This document shows positions 51,247 through 59,522 of a stretch of 64,000 bases of DNA, piece by piece. Source of the DNA: Streptomyces sp. LaPpAH-108 (GTDB lineage: Bacteria; Actinomycetota; Actinomycetes; Streptomycetales; Streptomycetaceae); contig NZ_KB891997.1 in assembly GCF_000373625.1 (NCBI RefSeq), positions 419,245 through 483,244 of the forward strand, read 5' to 3'. The first letter of the stretch is position 1, and every line of letters starts with the position of its first letter. The notes under the pieces were generated by a model. It was not told the DNA's origin. It searched no databases and was given only the letters and a program-made list of their open reading frames with translations. Both the position numbers and the translations under genes were made by a program.

Positions 51247-52527
51247 ATGGCCGCTCATCGCGCACGCCGATGGTCGCTCGCAGGGCTGGTGTGTCTGATC
51301 ACCGCCGCTCTCGCCTCGGCCGTCCTCTACACCACGACCGGTCCCGCCGCGCACAGAGCCGACGCCGCTCCCGCCCTGACCTGGTCCGACGACTTCGACG
51401 GCCCCGCGGGCAAGGCGCCCGACTCGTCCAAGTGGACGCTGGAGACGGGCGGCAACGGCAACGGCAACCACGAGCTGCAGTACTACACGAAGAGCACGGA
51501 CAACGCGGCGCTCGACGGCAAGGGCAACCTCGTCATCACCGCCCGCAAGAACACCGACTCGGGCCTGCAGTGCTGGAACGGCCCCTGCCAGTTCACCTCG
51601 GCCCGGCTCAACACCGCGCAGACCTTCACCCAGAAGTACGGCCACTTCGAGTCCCGCATCAAGATCCCGCGCGGCAAGGGCATGTGGCCCGCTTTCTGGA
51701 TGCTGGGCGACGACCTCGGCAGCGCCGGCTGGCCCAACAGCGGTGAGATCGACATCATGGAGAACGTCGGCAACGAGCCCAGCACGGTGCACGGCACGAT
51801 CCACGGCCCCGGCTACTCCGGCGCGAACGGCATCGGCGCCCCGTACAACGCGCCCGACGGCAAGGCGTTCGCCGACGACTTCCACGTCTTCGCGGTCGAC
51901 TGGAGCCCCGACGCCATCACCTGGTCCGTCGACGGCCACGCCTACGAGACCCGCACTCCGGCCGACGTGAACGGCAACAAGTGGGTCTACGACCACCCGT
52001 TCTTCATGATCCTCAACCTCGCGGTCGGCGGTGACTGGCCCGGCAGCCCCGACGGCGGCACCGCGTTCCCGCAGACGATGACCATCGACTACGTCCACGT
52101 CTCCGCCTCGGACCAGCCCACCTCCGGGGGCGGCAGCGGCACCGCCCGCACCGGCGCCATCAAGGGCATCGGCGGCATGTGCGTGGACGTCGCGGGCGCC
52201 TCGGACGCCGACGAGACCCCGATCCAGCTGCACGACTGCAACGGCGCCGACGCCCAGAAGTGGACCCTCGGCACCGACGGCACCGTCCGCGCGCTGGGCA
52301 AGTGCCTTGACGTCAAGGGCGGTTCGACCGCCAACGGCGCCCCCGTCCAGCTCTACCGCTGCAACGGCAGCAAGGCCCAGCAGTGGGGCTACAGCTCCGC
52401 CCGCGACCTGACCAACGTCGCCGCGGACAAGTGCCTGGACGCCAAGGACGGTTCGTCCTCCGACGGCACCCGCCTGCAGATCTGGACCTGCGGCGGCAAC
52501 GCCAACCAGAAGTGGACCGTGGGCTGA
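51247..52527 (+). CDS. secreted GH16 endo-beta-1,3-glucanase with ricin-type lectin domain
   Basis: A 426-residue secreted enzyme. After a signal peptide (WSLAGLVCLITAALASAVLY ... ADAAPA) the GH16 jelly roll has the catalytic motif GEIDIMENVG (nucleophile and acid/base Glu around Asp). It also has GHFESRIKIPRGKGMWPAFWMLG and HPFFMILNLAVGGDWPG. A GGGSG linker leads to a CBM13 beta-trefoil with three units (IQLHDCNGADAQKWTL, VQLYRCNGSKAQQWGY, LQIWTCGGNANQKWTV). It is expected to cut laminarin-like fungal or algal glucan. The GH64 gene follows 110 bp on. Confidence 0.92.
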   Translation: MAAHRARRWSLAGLVCLITAALASAVLYTTTGPAAHRADAAPALTWSDDFDGPAGKAPDSSKWTLETGGNGNGNHELQYYTKSTDNAALDGKGNLVITARKNTDSGLQCWNGPCQFTSARLNTAQTFTQKYGHFESRIKIPRGKGMWPAFWMLGDDLGSAGWPNSGEIDIMENVGNEPSTVHGTIHGPGYSGANGIGAPYNAPDGKAFADDFHVFAVDWSPDAITWSVDGHAYETRTPADVNGNKWVYDHPFFMILNLAVGGDWPGSPDGGTAFPQTMTIDYVHVSASDQPTSGGGSGTARTGAIKGIGGMCVDVAGASDADETPIQLHDCNGADAQKWTLGTDGTVRALGKCLDVKGGSTANGAPVQLYRCNGSKAQQWGYSSARDLTNVAADKCLDAKDGSSSDGTRLQIWTCGGNANQKWTVG

Positions 52528-52637
52528 CCCGAGCGCGCCTCGGCTCTCAACGCCCTTACCCCTACAGCGACTTCACCTCCCCCCACCGAGCGCCCGGCCC
52601 CATCCCGGGCCCCCACCGCACGCAAGGAGCTCCTCGC

Positions 52638-53834
52638 ATGACGCCTCGTCACCAGCGCAACCTGACCCGCCGCAAGCTGATGATCGGCCTCGGCGGCGCC
52701 GCCGTCGCGATCCCGGCCGCCGCCGCCATCGCCCCGCTCGCGCTCGCGGACCAGCCCGCCGACAAGACCAAGGCGGCCTCCGGCGCGCTCCCGGTGACCA
52801 TCGTCAACAACACCGGCTCGTTCGACAACGCCAGCATCCACGTCTACGTCGTCGGCAACCAGGACGGCAAGCAGGTCCGCCTCACCCCGGACGGCACCCT
52901 CGCCCCCATCGCCGTCTCCGACAACGGCGCCGACGGCTTCACCGACTACGCGATCTCGCTCTCGGGCACCGAGACCAAGCTGTCCCTGCCCTTCATGTCG
53001 GGCCGCATCTACGTCTCGCTCGGCGACAAGCTCAAGTTCAAGGCCGTGACCGACGGCAACGGCAACGCCGCGCTCCAGTTCCCGGCCGGCTGGGTCACGT
53101 CCGACCCCAACTTCGACATCCTCCACGACTGCGCCGAGTTCACGTACAACGCGAGCGGCATGTTCTGCAACACCACCATGGTCGACATGTTCAGCGTGCC
53201 GATGAACATCCGCCTCACCGGCGAGAAGGACCAGACCACGGGCGCCATCCGCGACGGCGGCCGGGCCGCCGCCTTCGACGCCGTCAAGAAGGTCGAGGAC
53301 TTCGCGGGCCTGATCGTGGACGACAAGCGCATCATCGCCCCCGGCCACGGCCTGGACGCGGGCATCTTCGCCAAGGACTACTTCGCGCCGTACATCGACG
53401 AGGTGTGGAGCACCTACACCGGCAAGGACCTCAAGATCACCACCAACGCCGGTACGTTCACCGGCCGGGTGCGCGGCGAGAAGTTCACCTTCGACGGACC
53501 CGCCTCGGTGTCCTTCGACAAGCCCTCCACCCGTGACGTCCTCTTCTGCGACGGCAAGCTGGCCGCCCCGAACGACGGCACCACCGGCCCCGTCGCCGCC
53601 GTCCTCGGCGCGGGGTTCAACCGCTCCACGCTGCTCACCGACACCGCGCAGCCCAGCACCGACCCGGCCGCCTTCTACAAGGCCGAGCTGACCAACCACT
53701 ACTCCAAGGCGATCCACGAGGCGACCAAGGACGGCAAGGCCTACGGCTTCGCCTTCGACGACGTCGCCGACTTCGCGTCCTTCATCCAGGACACCTCCCC
53801 GTCGGGCTTCACCCTCACCCTGACGGCCTTCTGA
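52638..53834 (+). CDS. secreted GH64 beta-1,3-glucanase
   Basis: A 398-residue enzyme with a Tat-type signal (RRKLMIGLGGAAVAIPAAAAIAPLALA). The GH64 domain opens with LPVTIVNNTGSFDNASIHVYVVGNQDGKQVRLTPDG. It has FDILHDCAEFTYNASGMFCNTTMVDMFSVPMNIRLTG and FAPYIDEVWSTYTGKDLKI; the catalytic Glu/Asp pair of the family lies in these blocks. GH64 enzymes release laminaripentaose. AAGGAG precedes the ATG. With GH16 upstream it makes a fungal-glucan-degrading pair. A strong terminator follows. Confidence 0.9.
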   Translation: MTPRHQRNLTRRKLMIGLGGAAVAIPAAAAIAPLALADQPADKTKAASGALPVTIVNNTGSFDNASIHVYVVGNQDGKQVRLTPDGTLAPIAVSDNGADGFTDYAISLSGTETKLSLPFMSGRIYVSLGDKLKFKAVTDGNGNAALQFPAGWVTSDPNFDILHDCAEFTYNASGMFCNTTMVDMFSVPMNIRLTGEKDQTTGAIRDGGRAAAFDAVKKVEDFAGLIVDDKRIIAPGHGLDAGIFAKDYFAPYIDEVWSTYTGKDLKITTNAGTFTGRVRGEKFTFDGPASVSFDKPSTRDVLFCDGKLAAPNDGTTGPVAAVLGAGFNRSTLLTDTAQPSTDPAAFYKAELTNHYSKAIHEATKDGKAYGFAFDDVADFASFIQDTSPSGFTLTLTAF

Positions 53835-53855
53835 CAGGCCCCTTCGCACCACTCG

Positions 53856-53890
53856 GACGGCCGGAACCCGCTCGTGGGGTTCCGGCCGTC
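53856..53890. terminator. strong bidirectional terminator
   Basis: A perfect 14-bp stem, GACGGCCGGAACCC / GGGTTCCGGCCGTC, with a 7-base loop between the convergent GH64 and helix-turn-helix genes. Confidence 0.8.
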
Positions 53891-53897
53891 TCCCGTC

Positions 53898-54515
53898 TCA
53901 CTCGCCCTCGTGCCAGAGCCCCCCGGCCAGGGCCGCGTCCAGCTCCCGCTGCAGCTGGACCGCCTGCACGATGCTCCCGGTCAGCGTCCTGCGCAGCACC
54001 GGATCGGTGATCCCCCAGGCGTTCATCGCCTCGTCGGGGGAGAGGGAGGCCGGCGCGGAGAACACGGCGGGGGAGAACGGGTCGATGCAGGGCCCGTCAT
54101 GGACGTGGCACGCCTGCACCTGCGGGTCCTGCACCTGCGCGTCCGGGACGTGCGGCCCCTGGACGTGCGGCTCCCGGGCCGGGGAGGCCGCCCGCCGCTC
54201 CCCGTGCTCGACGTCGCGCGGCCCGCGCTGCGCCGGGATGATGCCGCTCTCCAGCAGCATCCGGCCATGATCCAGGTTGAGTACGGCCGCCCAGGTCGCC
54301 AACTGCGCGGGCAGCGGCAGGGTCTTGCCGTCCAGCGTCCGGCTGATCGTCGTCAGGCTCAGCCCCGTCATGGCCGCCAACTGCGCCCGCCCGCCCTGCC
54401 GTCGGCGTACGTCGTACCCGGCCGCCGTCGCGACCGCGGTGAGGTACGCGCCGACCCGCCGCGCCTGGGCCTGCCGCACGCCCCGGCTTCCGTGGAGATC
54501 CTCCGTGCTCCGCAT
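53898..54515 (-). CDS. helix-turn-helix regulator with variable linker
   Basis: A 205-residue protein with an N-terminal Cro/C1-like helix-turn-helix (VGAYLTAVATAAGYDVRRRQGGRAQLAAMTGLSLTTISRTLDGKTLPLPAQLATWAAVLNLD). A middle stretch of short V-Q/H repeats follows (HVQGPHVPDAQVQDPQVQACHVHD), then a helical C terminus (LRRTLTGSIVQAVQLQRELDAALAGGL). The chosen ATG has no ribosome site but a TACCCT hexamer six bases upstream, so it may be leaderless; an ATG 19 codons earlier is an alternative. It is divergent from another HTH/sigma module and may control it. Confidence 0.75.
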   Translation of the reverse strand: MRSTEDLHGSRGVRQAQARRVGAYLTAVATAAGYDVRRRQGGRAQLAAMTGLSLTTISRTLDGKTLPLPAQLATWAAVLNLDHGRMLLESGIIPAQRGPRDVEHGERRAASPAREPHVQGPHVPDAQVQDPQVQACHVHDGPCIDPFSPAVFSAPASLSPDEAMNAWGITDPVLRRTLTGSIVQAVQLQRELDAALAGGLWHEGE

Positions 54516-54735
54516 GTCGGGAGGGTAGCGCGCGGGCGCGCGGGGCCCTGTGAGTTGCATGCGTGCACTTTCGCAGGTCAAGCACCTAGATCGACATTTC
54601 CGCAGGCCACAAGGTCAATCTCGCATCTGTGTGCGAATCAGAATGCCCTTGCGTCACGTGAGTTGGGCAACTTGCATACGTTGCGTGCGCGGGGGCCAGC
54701 CGCGCGGCGCGCGTCCCTGAGGGGGTCGTTTGACC

Positions 54736-55101
54736 ATGCTCCGTCTCCATATGACCAGACTCCTCGACAAGGCGGGGGAGTTCGGTGACGCGAGTGTCGC
54801 CGACGTGGCACGGCGCACCGGCATCAGCAGGTCGACGCTCCACCGCCTCGCGGCCGGCACCAAACAGCCGAGCCTGCCGACGCTGTGGACGCTGCGCGGC
54901 GTCTACGGCGTCTGCATGGACGCCCTCGTCTACGACGACCCGCACCCGTCGCAGGAGCCCCCCGGCGCACCCCCGGCCGCGATGGCCGCCCAACTGACAG
55001 ACCCGGGAGCAGACTTTGACCACTTCCCCCCAGACCGGCCCCGCCCCCGCCTCCCTCATCCCCAAGGAACCGGCGCTCATCACCCGCGCCCGGCACGGTG
55101 A
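54736..55101 (+). CDS. small helix-turn-helix protein upstream of the ECF sigma gene
   Basis: A 121-residue protein with a Cro/C1-type HTH (DASVADVARRTGISRSTLHRLAAGTKQPSLPTLWTLRGVYGVCMDALVYDDP) and a Pro-rich tail. GAGGGGG lies upstream; TTG 54730 is an alternative start. Its last 86 bp overlap the sigma factor gene in another frame. It mirrors the divergent HTH gene and probably governs expression of the sigma factor. Confidence 0.75.
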   Translation: MLRLHMTRLLDKAGEFGDASVADVARRTGISRSTLHRLAAGTKQPSLPTLWTLRGVYGVCMDALVYDDPHPSQEPPGAPPAAMAAQLTDPGADFDHFPPDRPRPRLPHPQGTGAHHPRPAR

Positions 55102-55618
55102 CCCGGAGGCGTTCGGCGAGCTGTACCGATTGCATCGCGGTGTCGTCGCCGCGTTCATCGGCCGCCGGGTCAGATCCAACCCCGCCCTGGCCGAGGACCT
55201 GACCTCCGACGTGTTCGTGAAGGCATGGTCCAAGATCTCCACGTTCCGCTGGACGGGCACCCCGATCCGCGCCTGGCTGTGCACGATCGCCCACCATGTG
55301 GTCGCCGACCACTTCAAGGTGGCCGCGACCCGCCGTCTGACCTTCGTCGACCAGATCACGCACATCGGCGACACCTGGGCGGTCCCGGTCAGCACCGCCG
55401 AGGACACCGTCCTGTCCACGCTGGACGTCGACGGCCTCCTCGCCGCCCTCGCGGGCATCACGCCCCGCCAGCAGGCGGTGATCCGGCTGCGGTTCCTGGA
55501 CGAGATGTCGATCAGTGAGACGGCTCGCACGCTCGGTACGACGGACGGCGCGGTCAAGACGCTGCAGTGGCGTGCCCTGGGCTCGCTGCGCAAGGCCTAC
55601 ACGGGGGCGGCGGCATGA
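55016..55618 (+). CDS. ECF-type sigma factor with TTG start
   Basis: A 200-residue ECF sigma factor. Region 2: DPEAFGELYRLHRGVVAAFIGRRVRSNPALAEDLTSDVFVKAWSKISTFRWTGTPIRAWLCTIAHHVVADHFK. Region 4: LAGITPRQQAVIRLRFLDEMSISETARTLGTTDGAVKTLQWRALGSLRKAY. The TTG start fits CGGGAG at 6-7 bases. It overlaps the HTH gene and is joined to the next gene by ATGA. No anti-sigma with a zinc motif is adjacent, so control is probably by the HTH proteins or the downstream protein. Confidence 0.88.
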   Translation: MTTSPQTGPAPASLIPKEPALITRARHGDPEAFGELYRLHRGVVAAFIGRRVRSNPALAEDLTSDVFVKAWSKISTFRWTGTPIRAWLCTIAHHVVADHFKVAATRRLTFVDQITHIGDTWAVPVSTAEDTVLSTLDVDGLLAALAGITPRQQAVIRLRFLDEMSISETARTLGTTDGAVKTLQWRALGSLRKAYTGAAA

Positions 55619-56838
55619 CGGACGACTTCGACTTCAGCGGCGCGGACGGCATCGAGCGGGAACTCGCGGACCGGCTGGCTCGTGTCGCGCGCGCGTTCGT
55701 GGCTGAACTGCGGGCGGAGGGACGGTTGGTGGAGCCCGGGTCCGTGCGGAGGGAGGGGCGCCGGCTGGAACGGCCGCCCGAGCGAGTGATGCCGCTGACG
55801 CCGCGTCAGGGACCGGCGCATCTTCAACCGGTGCTGTCCAGCGCGGACTTGGGGGTGGTGGAGCCGGAGGTCCAGCTCGGTTCCGACGTGGCGTTGCCGG
55901 GCATGTCGGGGGTGTTCGACCAAGAGGCGGAGCCCGTAACCGAGTTGGCGTCGCCGGTCGTGTCCCCGGGGAGCCCGTCCGTGTTCGTACCGGACCCGGC
56001 AGTGCCGGTGGAATCCGAGGCCCGGCCCGTCCACGACGTGGCGATGCCGGTAGGGGTGCCGGACTTCGAGGCCGTACCCGCGCCGGAACCGGCCGTACCG
56101 GTGATGTCCGCAGCGCCGACTCCGGAGGCGAGGCCGGTCATGGAGGCACCGCCGGACCCGGCGGAGCGGCTGGAGCCGGTGCCGACGCCGCCCGCCGGGA
56201 TGCTGCGAGGCGCGATCACGCTTCCGCACACCCGCCGCCACGCGCCCGCCCCACCGTCCGAGGACCCGGCTCCCGTGGCCCAGCCGATGCCCGAACGGCC
56301 GTTGCCCGAACCGCCGTTGGCCACCGACGAGGACATGGCGCTCCCGGTCCCGGAGGCGGCGGAGAAGACCGGTGGCCCGGTGTCGCTGGCGGCGCGGCTG
56401 AAGGTGGAGAGCGCGGGCCGTCTGGAGGTCACGCAGATCACGGCGGACACGGAGTGGGTGGGGGTGCACATCCACGCACTGGGTCTGGCGGACTGGGAGT
56501 ACTGGCTGACGGTGATCGGCGTGCCGCCGGACGTGCGGACGCTGCGGGTGGGCGACGCGGAGGTGGTGACGGGCCGTATCGCGGGCACCGAGGTCCGCCT
56601 GACCGCGCACGAGGTGCCCCGCCTGCTGGACGAGGCGTCCCGCACGCTGGTGACCCCGTACCGCCTCGGCGGCCGTGTCTACGACCTCGCCCGCTCCCTC
56701 ACCGACCGCCATGGCCGCTCCTGGCGTTACCTGGGCCGCGACGGCGAGGACGGCATGCCGCTGCTGGCCCTGACGGGTACGGACGGGCCGCCGATGCCGC
56801 TGGGCGCGCTGGTCGCGACGCGCGGCCCGCTGACCTGA
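55615..56838 (+). CDS. Pro-rich protein coupled to the sigma factor
   Basis: A 407-residue protein of unrecognised family. Residues 1-60 are polar and helical (DGIERELADRLARVARAFVAELRAEGRLVEPG). Residues 60-250 are a long Pro/Val/Glu/Ala-rich low-complexity linker. Residues about 255-407 form a compact domain (LKVESAGRLEVTQITADTEWVGVHIHALGLADWEYWLTVIGVPPDVRTLRVGDAEVVTGRIAGTEVRLTAHEVPRLLDEASRTL). There is no membrane helix. Being translated through the sigma stop (ATGA), it may be a soluble anti-sigma or effector. A terminator follows. Confidence 0.7.
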   Translation: MTDDFDFSGADGIERELADRLARVARAFVAELRAEGRLVEPGSVRREGRRLERPPERVMPLTPRQGPAHLQPVLSSADLGVVEPEVQLGSDVALPGMSGVFDQEAEPVTELASPVVSPGSPSVFVPDPAVPVESEARPVHDVAMPVGVPDFEAVPAPEPAVPVMSAAPTPEARPVMEAPPDPAERLEPVPTPPAGMLRGAITLPHTRRHAPAPPSEDPAPVAQPMPERPLPEPPLATDEDMALPVPEAAEKTGGPVSLAARLKVESAGRLEVTQITADTEWVGVHIHALGLADWEYWLTVIGVPPDVRTLRVGDAEVVTGRIAGTEVRLTAHEVPRLLDEASRTLVTPYRLGGRVYDLARSLTDRHGRSWRYLGRDGEDGMPLLALTGTDGPPMPLGALVATRGPLT

Positions 56839-56853
56839 GGCGGCGGGCCGGGA

Positions 56854-56891
56854 GGCCCGGCTCCCGAGCGGTCGGTCACGGGAGCCGGGCC
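56854..56891 (+). terminator. terminator after the sigma module
   Basis: A perfect 13-bp stem, GGCCCGGCTCCCG / CGGGAGCCGGGCC, with a 12-base loop, 15 bp after the stop of the Pro-rich protein. Confidence 0.75.
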
Positions 56892-56992
56892 CGGGCGGCG
56901 CGGGCGCGCGGCATGACTGGGCGGGGCATGACCGGACGGGGCCATGCCCACCAGGACCCACCAGGTCAGCGGGCCACCGCGGCCTCTCCTCC

Positions 56993-57493
56993 TCAGTCCC
57001 CGCCCCCCTCCTGCTCGATGCGGTTCATGCGAGCGGTGACGTCGTCGACGAGGCGTCCGAGAAGGCGCCCGAGATCGCTTCGGTCCTGGTCGGACCAGTC
57101 CGCGACGGCCTCGGAGAACCAGCCGACGAGCGAGGCGGCGTAACGGTTGGCGGCGCCGGTGCCGTCGGGCGTGGCCTCGATGAGGCTCGCGCGCCGGTCG
57201 TGCGGGTCGGCGATGCGCCGTACGAGGCCGCGCCGTTCGAGTTCCTGGACCTGGCGCGTGACATGCGGGCCGACGACCTGCATCCGCTCGGCGATCTCGC
57301 CGATGCGCAGCGGCCGGTCGGACATGTGGAGCGTGACGAGCACACCCATGGCGGGCCGGTCGAGCGAGAGCCCGGCGGCGGCCGTCGCGCGTTCGGCGAG
57401 GCGTCCGCGGTTGAGGGCGTTGCTCAGCTGGGCGAGCCGGGGGATGACGGCGAGCACGTCCGCCGAGGGCGTGTCCGAGGGGTCGGCGTTCAC
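56993..57493 (-). CDS. MarR-family transcriptional regulator
   Basis: A 166-residue MarR regulator: SLDRPAMGVLVTLHMSDRPLRIGEIAERMQVVGPHVTRQVQELERRGLVRRIADPHDRRASLIEATPDG is the winged helix. The GTG follows GTGGAGTT. It is divergent from an FAD monooxygenase gene, and two ATACCTAA-type palindromes lie between, so it probably represses both genes until its ligand binds. Confidence 0.9.
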   Translation of the reverse strand: MNADPSDTPSADVLAVIPRLAQLSNALNRGRLAERATAAAGLSLDRPAMGVLVTLHMSDRPLRIGEIAERMQVVGPHVTRQVQELERRGLVRRIADPHDRRASLIEATPDGTGAANRYAASLVGWFSEAVADWSDQDRSDLGRLLGRLVDDVTARMNRIEQEGGGD

Positions 57494-57508
57494 ATCAACT
57501 CCACTTGC

Positions 57509-57525
57509 ATACCTAACTTAGGTAT
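57509..57525. promoter_or_regulatory. MarR operator, site 1
   Basis: ATACCTAACTTAGGTAT is a perfect 8-1-8 palindrome, 16 bp upstream of the MarR GTG. Confidence 0.8.
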
Positions 57526-57577
57526 CTATATGCTCGGGTCCGAAGGCGTCCCAGGGGCATCTGCACCCCGCAAAAGG

Positions 57578-57594
57578 ATACCTAAAGTACGTAT
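57578..57594. promoter_or_regulatory. MarR operator, site 2
   Basis: ATACCTAAAGTACGTAT is a degenerate copy of site 1, 30 bp upstream of the monooxygenase GTG. Its left half is identical to site 1. Confidence 0.7.
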
Positions 57595-57623
57595 CTTTGG
57601 CCTGTTCCGGAAGGACCCCCGCA

Positions 57624-58820
57624 GTGAACCACTCCGCGAACCGCACCGTCCTCGTCTCCGGCGCCAGCATCGCCGGCCCCGCCCTGGCCTACTGGCTCGA
57701 CCGCTACGGCTTCGACGTCACCGTCGTCGAGAAGGCCGCCGCGGTACGGGGCGGCGGCTACGCCATCGACATCCGCGGCACCGCCCGCGACGTTGTCTCC
57801 CGCATGGGCCTGCTCTCGCGCCTGCGCGAGGCCCACGTCGACACCCGCAAGCTGTCCTTCGTCGACGCCGAGGGCGCCCCGATCGCCTCCCTGCGCCCCG
57901 AGTCCCTGACCGGCGGCGCGGAGGGCCTGGACCTGGAGGTACGCCGGGGCGACCTGGCCGACGCGCTGTACACCCCGATACGCGACCGGGTCGAGTTCCT
58001 GTTCAGCGACTCCATCGCGACCCTGGACGACCGGGGCGACCGGGTGGACGTGGTCTTCGACAGCGGCACCCGCCGCACGTTCGACCTGGTCATCGGCGCC
58101 GACGGCCTGCACTCCCACACCCGCGGCCTGGTCTTCGGCCCCGAGGAGGAGTTCCACCGCTACCTCGGTTACACCTTCGCCGGTTTCACTCTGCCCAACG
58201 ACTTCGGCCTGGCGCACGAGGGCGTCATCTGGAACACGCCGGGCCGCGCGGCGGTGCTGTACGCCCATGAGCCCTCGGACCGCCTGCACGGCTTCCTGAC
58301 CTTCACGCAGGCCGTGCCGCCGTACGAGGCGTTCCGCGACCCCGGCGCGCAGCGGGAACTGGTGGCCAAGACGTTCCCGGAGCGCGTCTGGCACCTTCCC
58401 CGGCTGGTGGAGGCGATGGGGGAGGCCGAGGACCTGTTCTTCGACATCGTGAGCCAGATCCACATGCCGACGTGGTCCCGCGGGCGGGTGGCTCTCGCGG
58501 GCGACGCGGCCCACGCGACATCGTTCCTGTCCGGCCAGGGCTCCAGCGTCTCCCTGGTCGGCGCCTACGTCCTGGCGGGCGAACTGGCCCGCCACACCGA
58601 CCACGCGGAGGCGTTCGCGGCGTACGAGCGCCTGACGCGCGACTTCGTCGAGCAGAACCAGGCCCTGGCCACGACAGGCGGCTCCTTCGTCGCCCCGAGC
58701 ACCCCGGACATGCTCGCCACCCGTAACGAGGCACTGCGCGACACGGCAGCGCTGACGGGTGCGGAGGGCCGGGCGGCGAGCACGGCGCTGCGGTTGCCGG
58801 AGTATGAGGTGGCGGGCTGA
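57624..58820 (+). CDS. FAD-dependent monooxygenase (TetX/PHBH-like)
   Basis: A 398-residue flavoprotein monooxygenase. The FAD-binding Rossmann motif is VLVSGASIAGPALAYWLDRYGFDVTVVEK. The DG motif is VIGADGLHSHTRGLVFG and the GD motif is RVALAGDAAHATSFLSGQGSS. Such enzymes hydroxylate aromatic compounds or inactivate antibiotics (TetX group). Control by an adjacent MarR fits detoxification. GGAAGGACC precedes the GTG. Confidence 0.9.
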   Translation: MNHSANRTVLVSGASIAGPALAYWLDRYGFDVTVVEKAAAVRGGGYAIDIRGTARDVVSRMGLLSRLREAHVDTRKLSFVDAEGAPIASLRPESLTGGAEGLDLEVRRGDLADALYTPIRDRVEFLFSDSIATLDDRGDRVDVVFDSGTRRTFDLVIGADGLHSHTRGLVFGPEEEFHRYLGYTFAGFTLPNDFGLAHEGVIWNTPGRAAVLYAHEPSDRLHGFLTFTQAVPPYEAFRDPGAQRELVAKTFPERVWHLPRLVEAMGEAEDLFFDIVSQIHMPTWSRGRVALAGDAAHATSFLSGQGSSVSLVGAYVLAGELARHTDHAEAFAAYERLTRDFVEQNQALATTGGSFVAPSTPDMLATRNEALRDTAALTGAEGRAASTALRLPEYEVAG

Positions 58821-58890
58821 AGGGAGGGCGGCAGTGTATGGGCCCCGGTGGAGTTGGTGTGGCGTTCTGCCGGGGTGTGTTGTGTTGTGT

Positions 58891-59340
58891 TCAGTGGATG
58901 GTGGTGGTGCGTTGTTCTTTGAGGGAGGCGCAGTTGGAGCCGGTGATCTGGGTGTAGACGTTGTGGATCTGGCCGCCCCAGTCGACGCAGTGGCCCTTGC
59001 CGTAGATGTAGGTGGGTCCGGCGTAGGAGGTGTAGGTGCCGTAGTCCTGGTCGTAGGCGTCGGTGTCGGGGACGTAGATCCAGGCGGCCACATCGGTCGC
59101 GGTGCCGGGCGTGTTGCGGATGGTGGTGACGCAGTTCTTGCCGTTGGTGGGGTTGTAGGTGAGGTAGACGGTGCCGAGGGAGCCGATGGGTGCGGAGTTG
59201 ACGGTTTTGTAGGCGTTGCCGCAGACCTTCTGGGGTGTGGTGTTGGGTGCGGCGGAGGCGGGTGAGGCGAGGGCGGTGGTGGCTCCTGCGGCCAGGGCCA
59301 TGGTGGCGAGGGCGGCCAGTGCGGAACGGTGGAATCGCAT
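58891..59340 (-). CDS. sapA: spore-associated protein A
   Basis: A 149-residue secreted protein. A signal peptide (ALAALATMALAAGATTALASPASA) precedes APNTTPQKVCGNAYKTVNSAPIGSLGTVYLTYNPTNGKNCVTTIRNTPGTATDVAAWIYVPDTD and GKGHCVDWGGQIHNVYTQITGSNCASLKE. Spacing and the four or more cysteines match SapA of streptomycetes, a spore-surface protein of unknown role. AAGGGGGAAAA precedes the ATG. Confidence 0.82.
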   Translation of the reverse strand: MRFHRSALAALATMALAAGATTALASPASAAPNTTPQKVCGNAYKTVNSAPIGSLGTVYLTYNPTNGKNCVTTIRNTPGTATDVAAWIYVPDTDAYDQDYGTYTSYAGPTYIYGKGHCVDWGGQIHNVYTQITGSNCASLKEQRTTTIH

Positions 59341-59522
59341 TTTTCCCCCTTGTGGTGGTTGGAGTTTGTTGCTCCTGCCTGGTGTGACTCACGGCACATG
59401 CGGATGGTTGTGCCGTCCGGGCGCCGGGGGCTGGGCCGGGCTGAATCGTCTGCCGGGTGGTGTGGGTTCACCCGCTGAGCGTGACGGGGCCCGGGGTCGG
59501 GGCGGGTTGGTGTTGTGCGGGG

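Noticed and set aside
59400..59522. Apparent second copy of the DUF6193 3' end (GAGCGTGACGGGGCCCGGGG versus GAGTGTGATGGGGCCGGGG)
   Set aside because: The similarity covers only about 25 bases of low-complexity G-rich sequence and is not enough to claim a duplicated gene.
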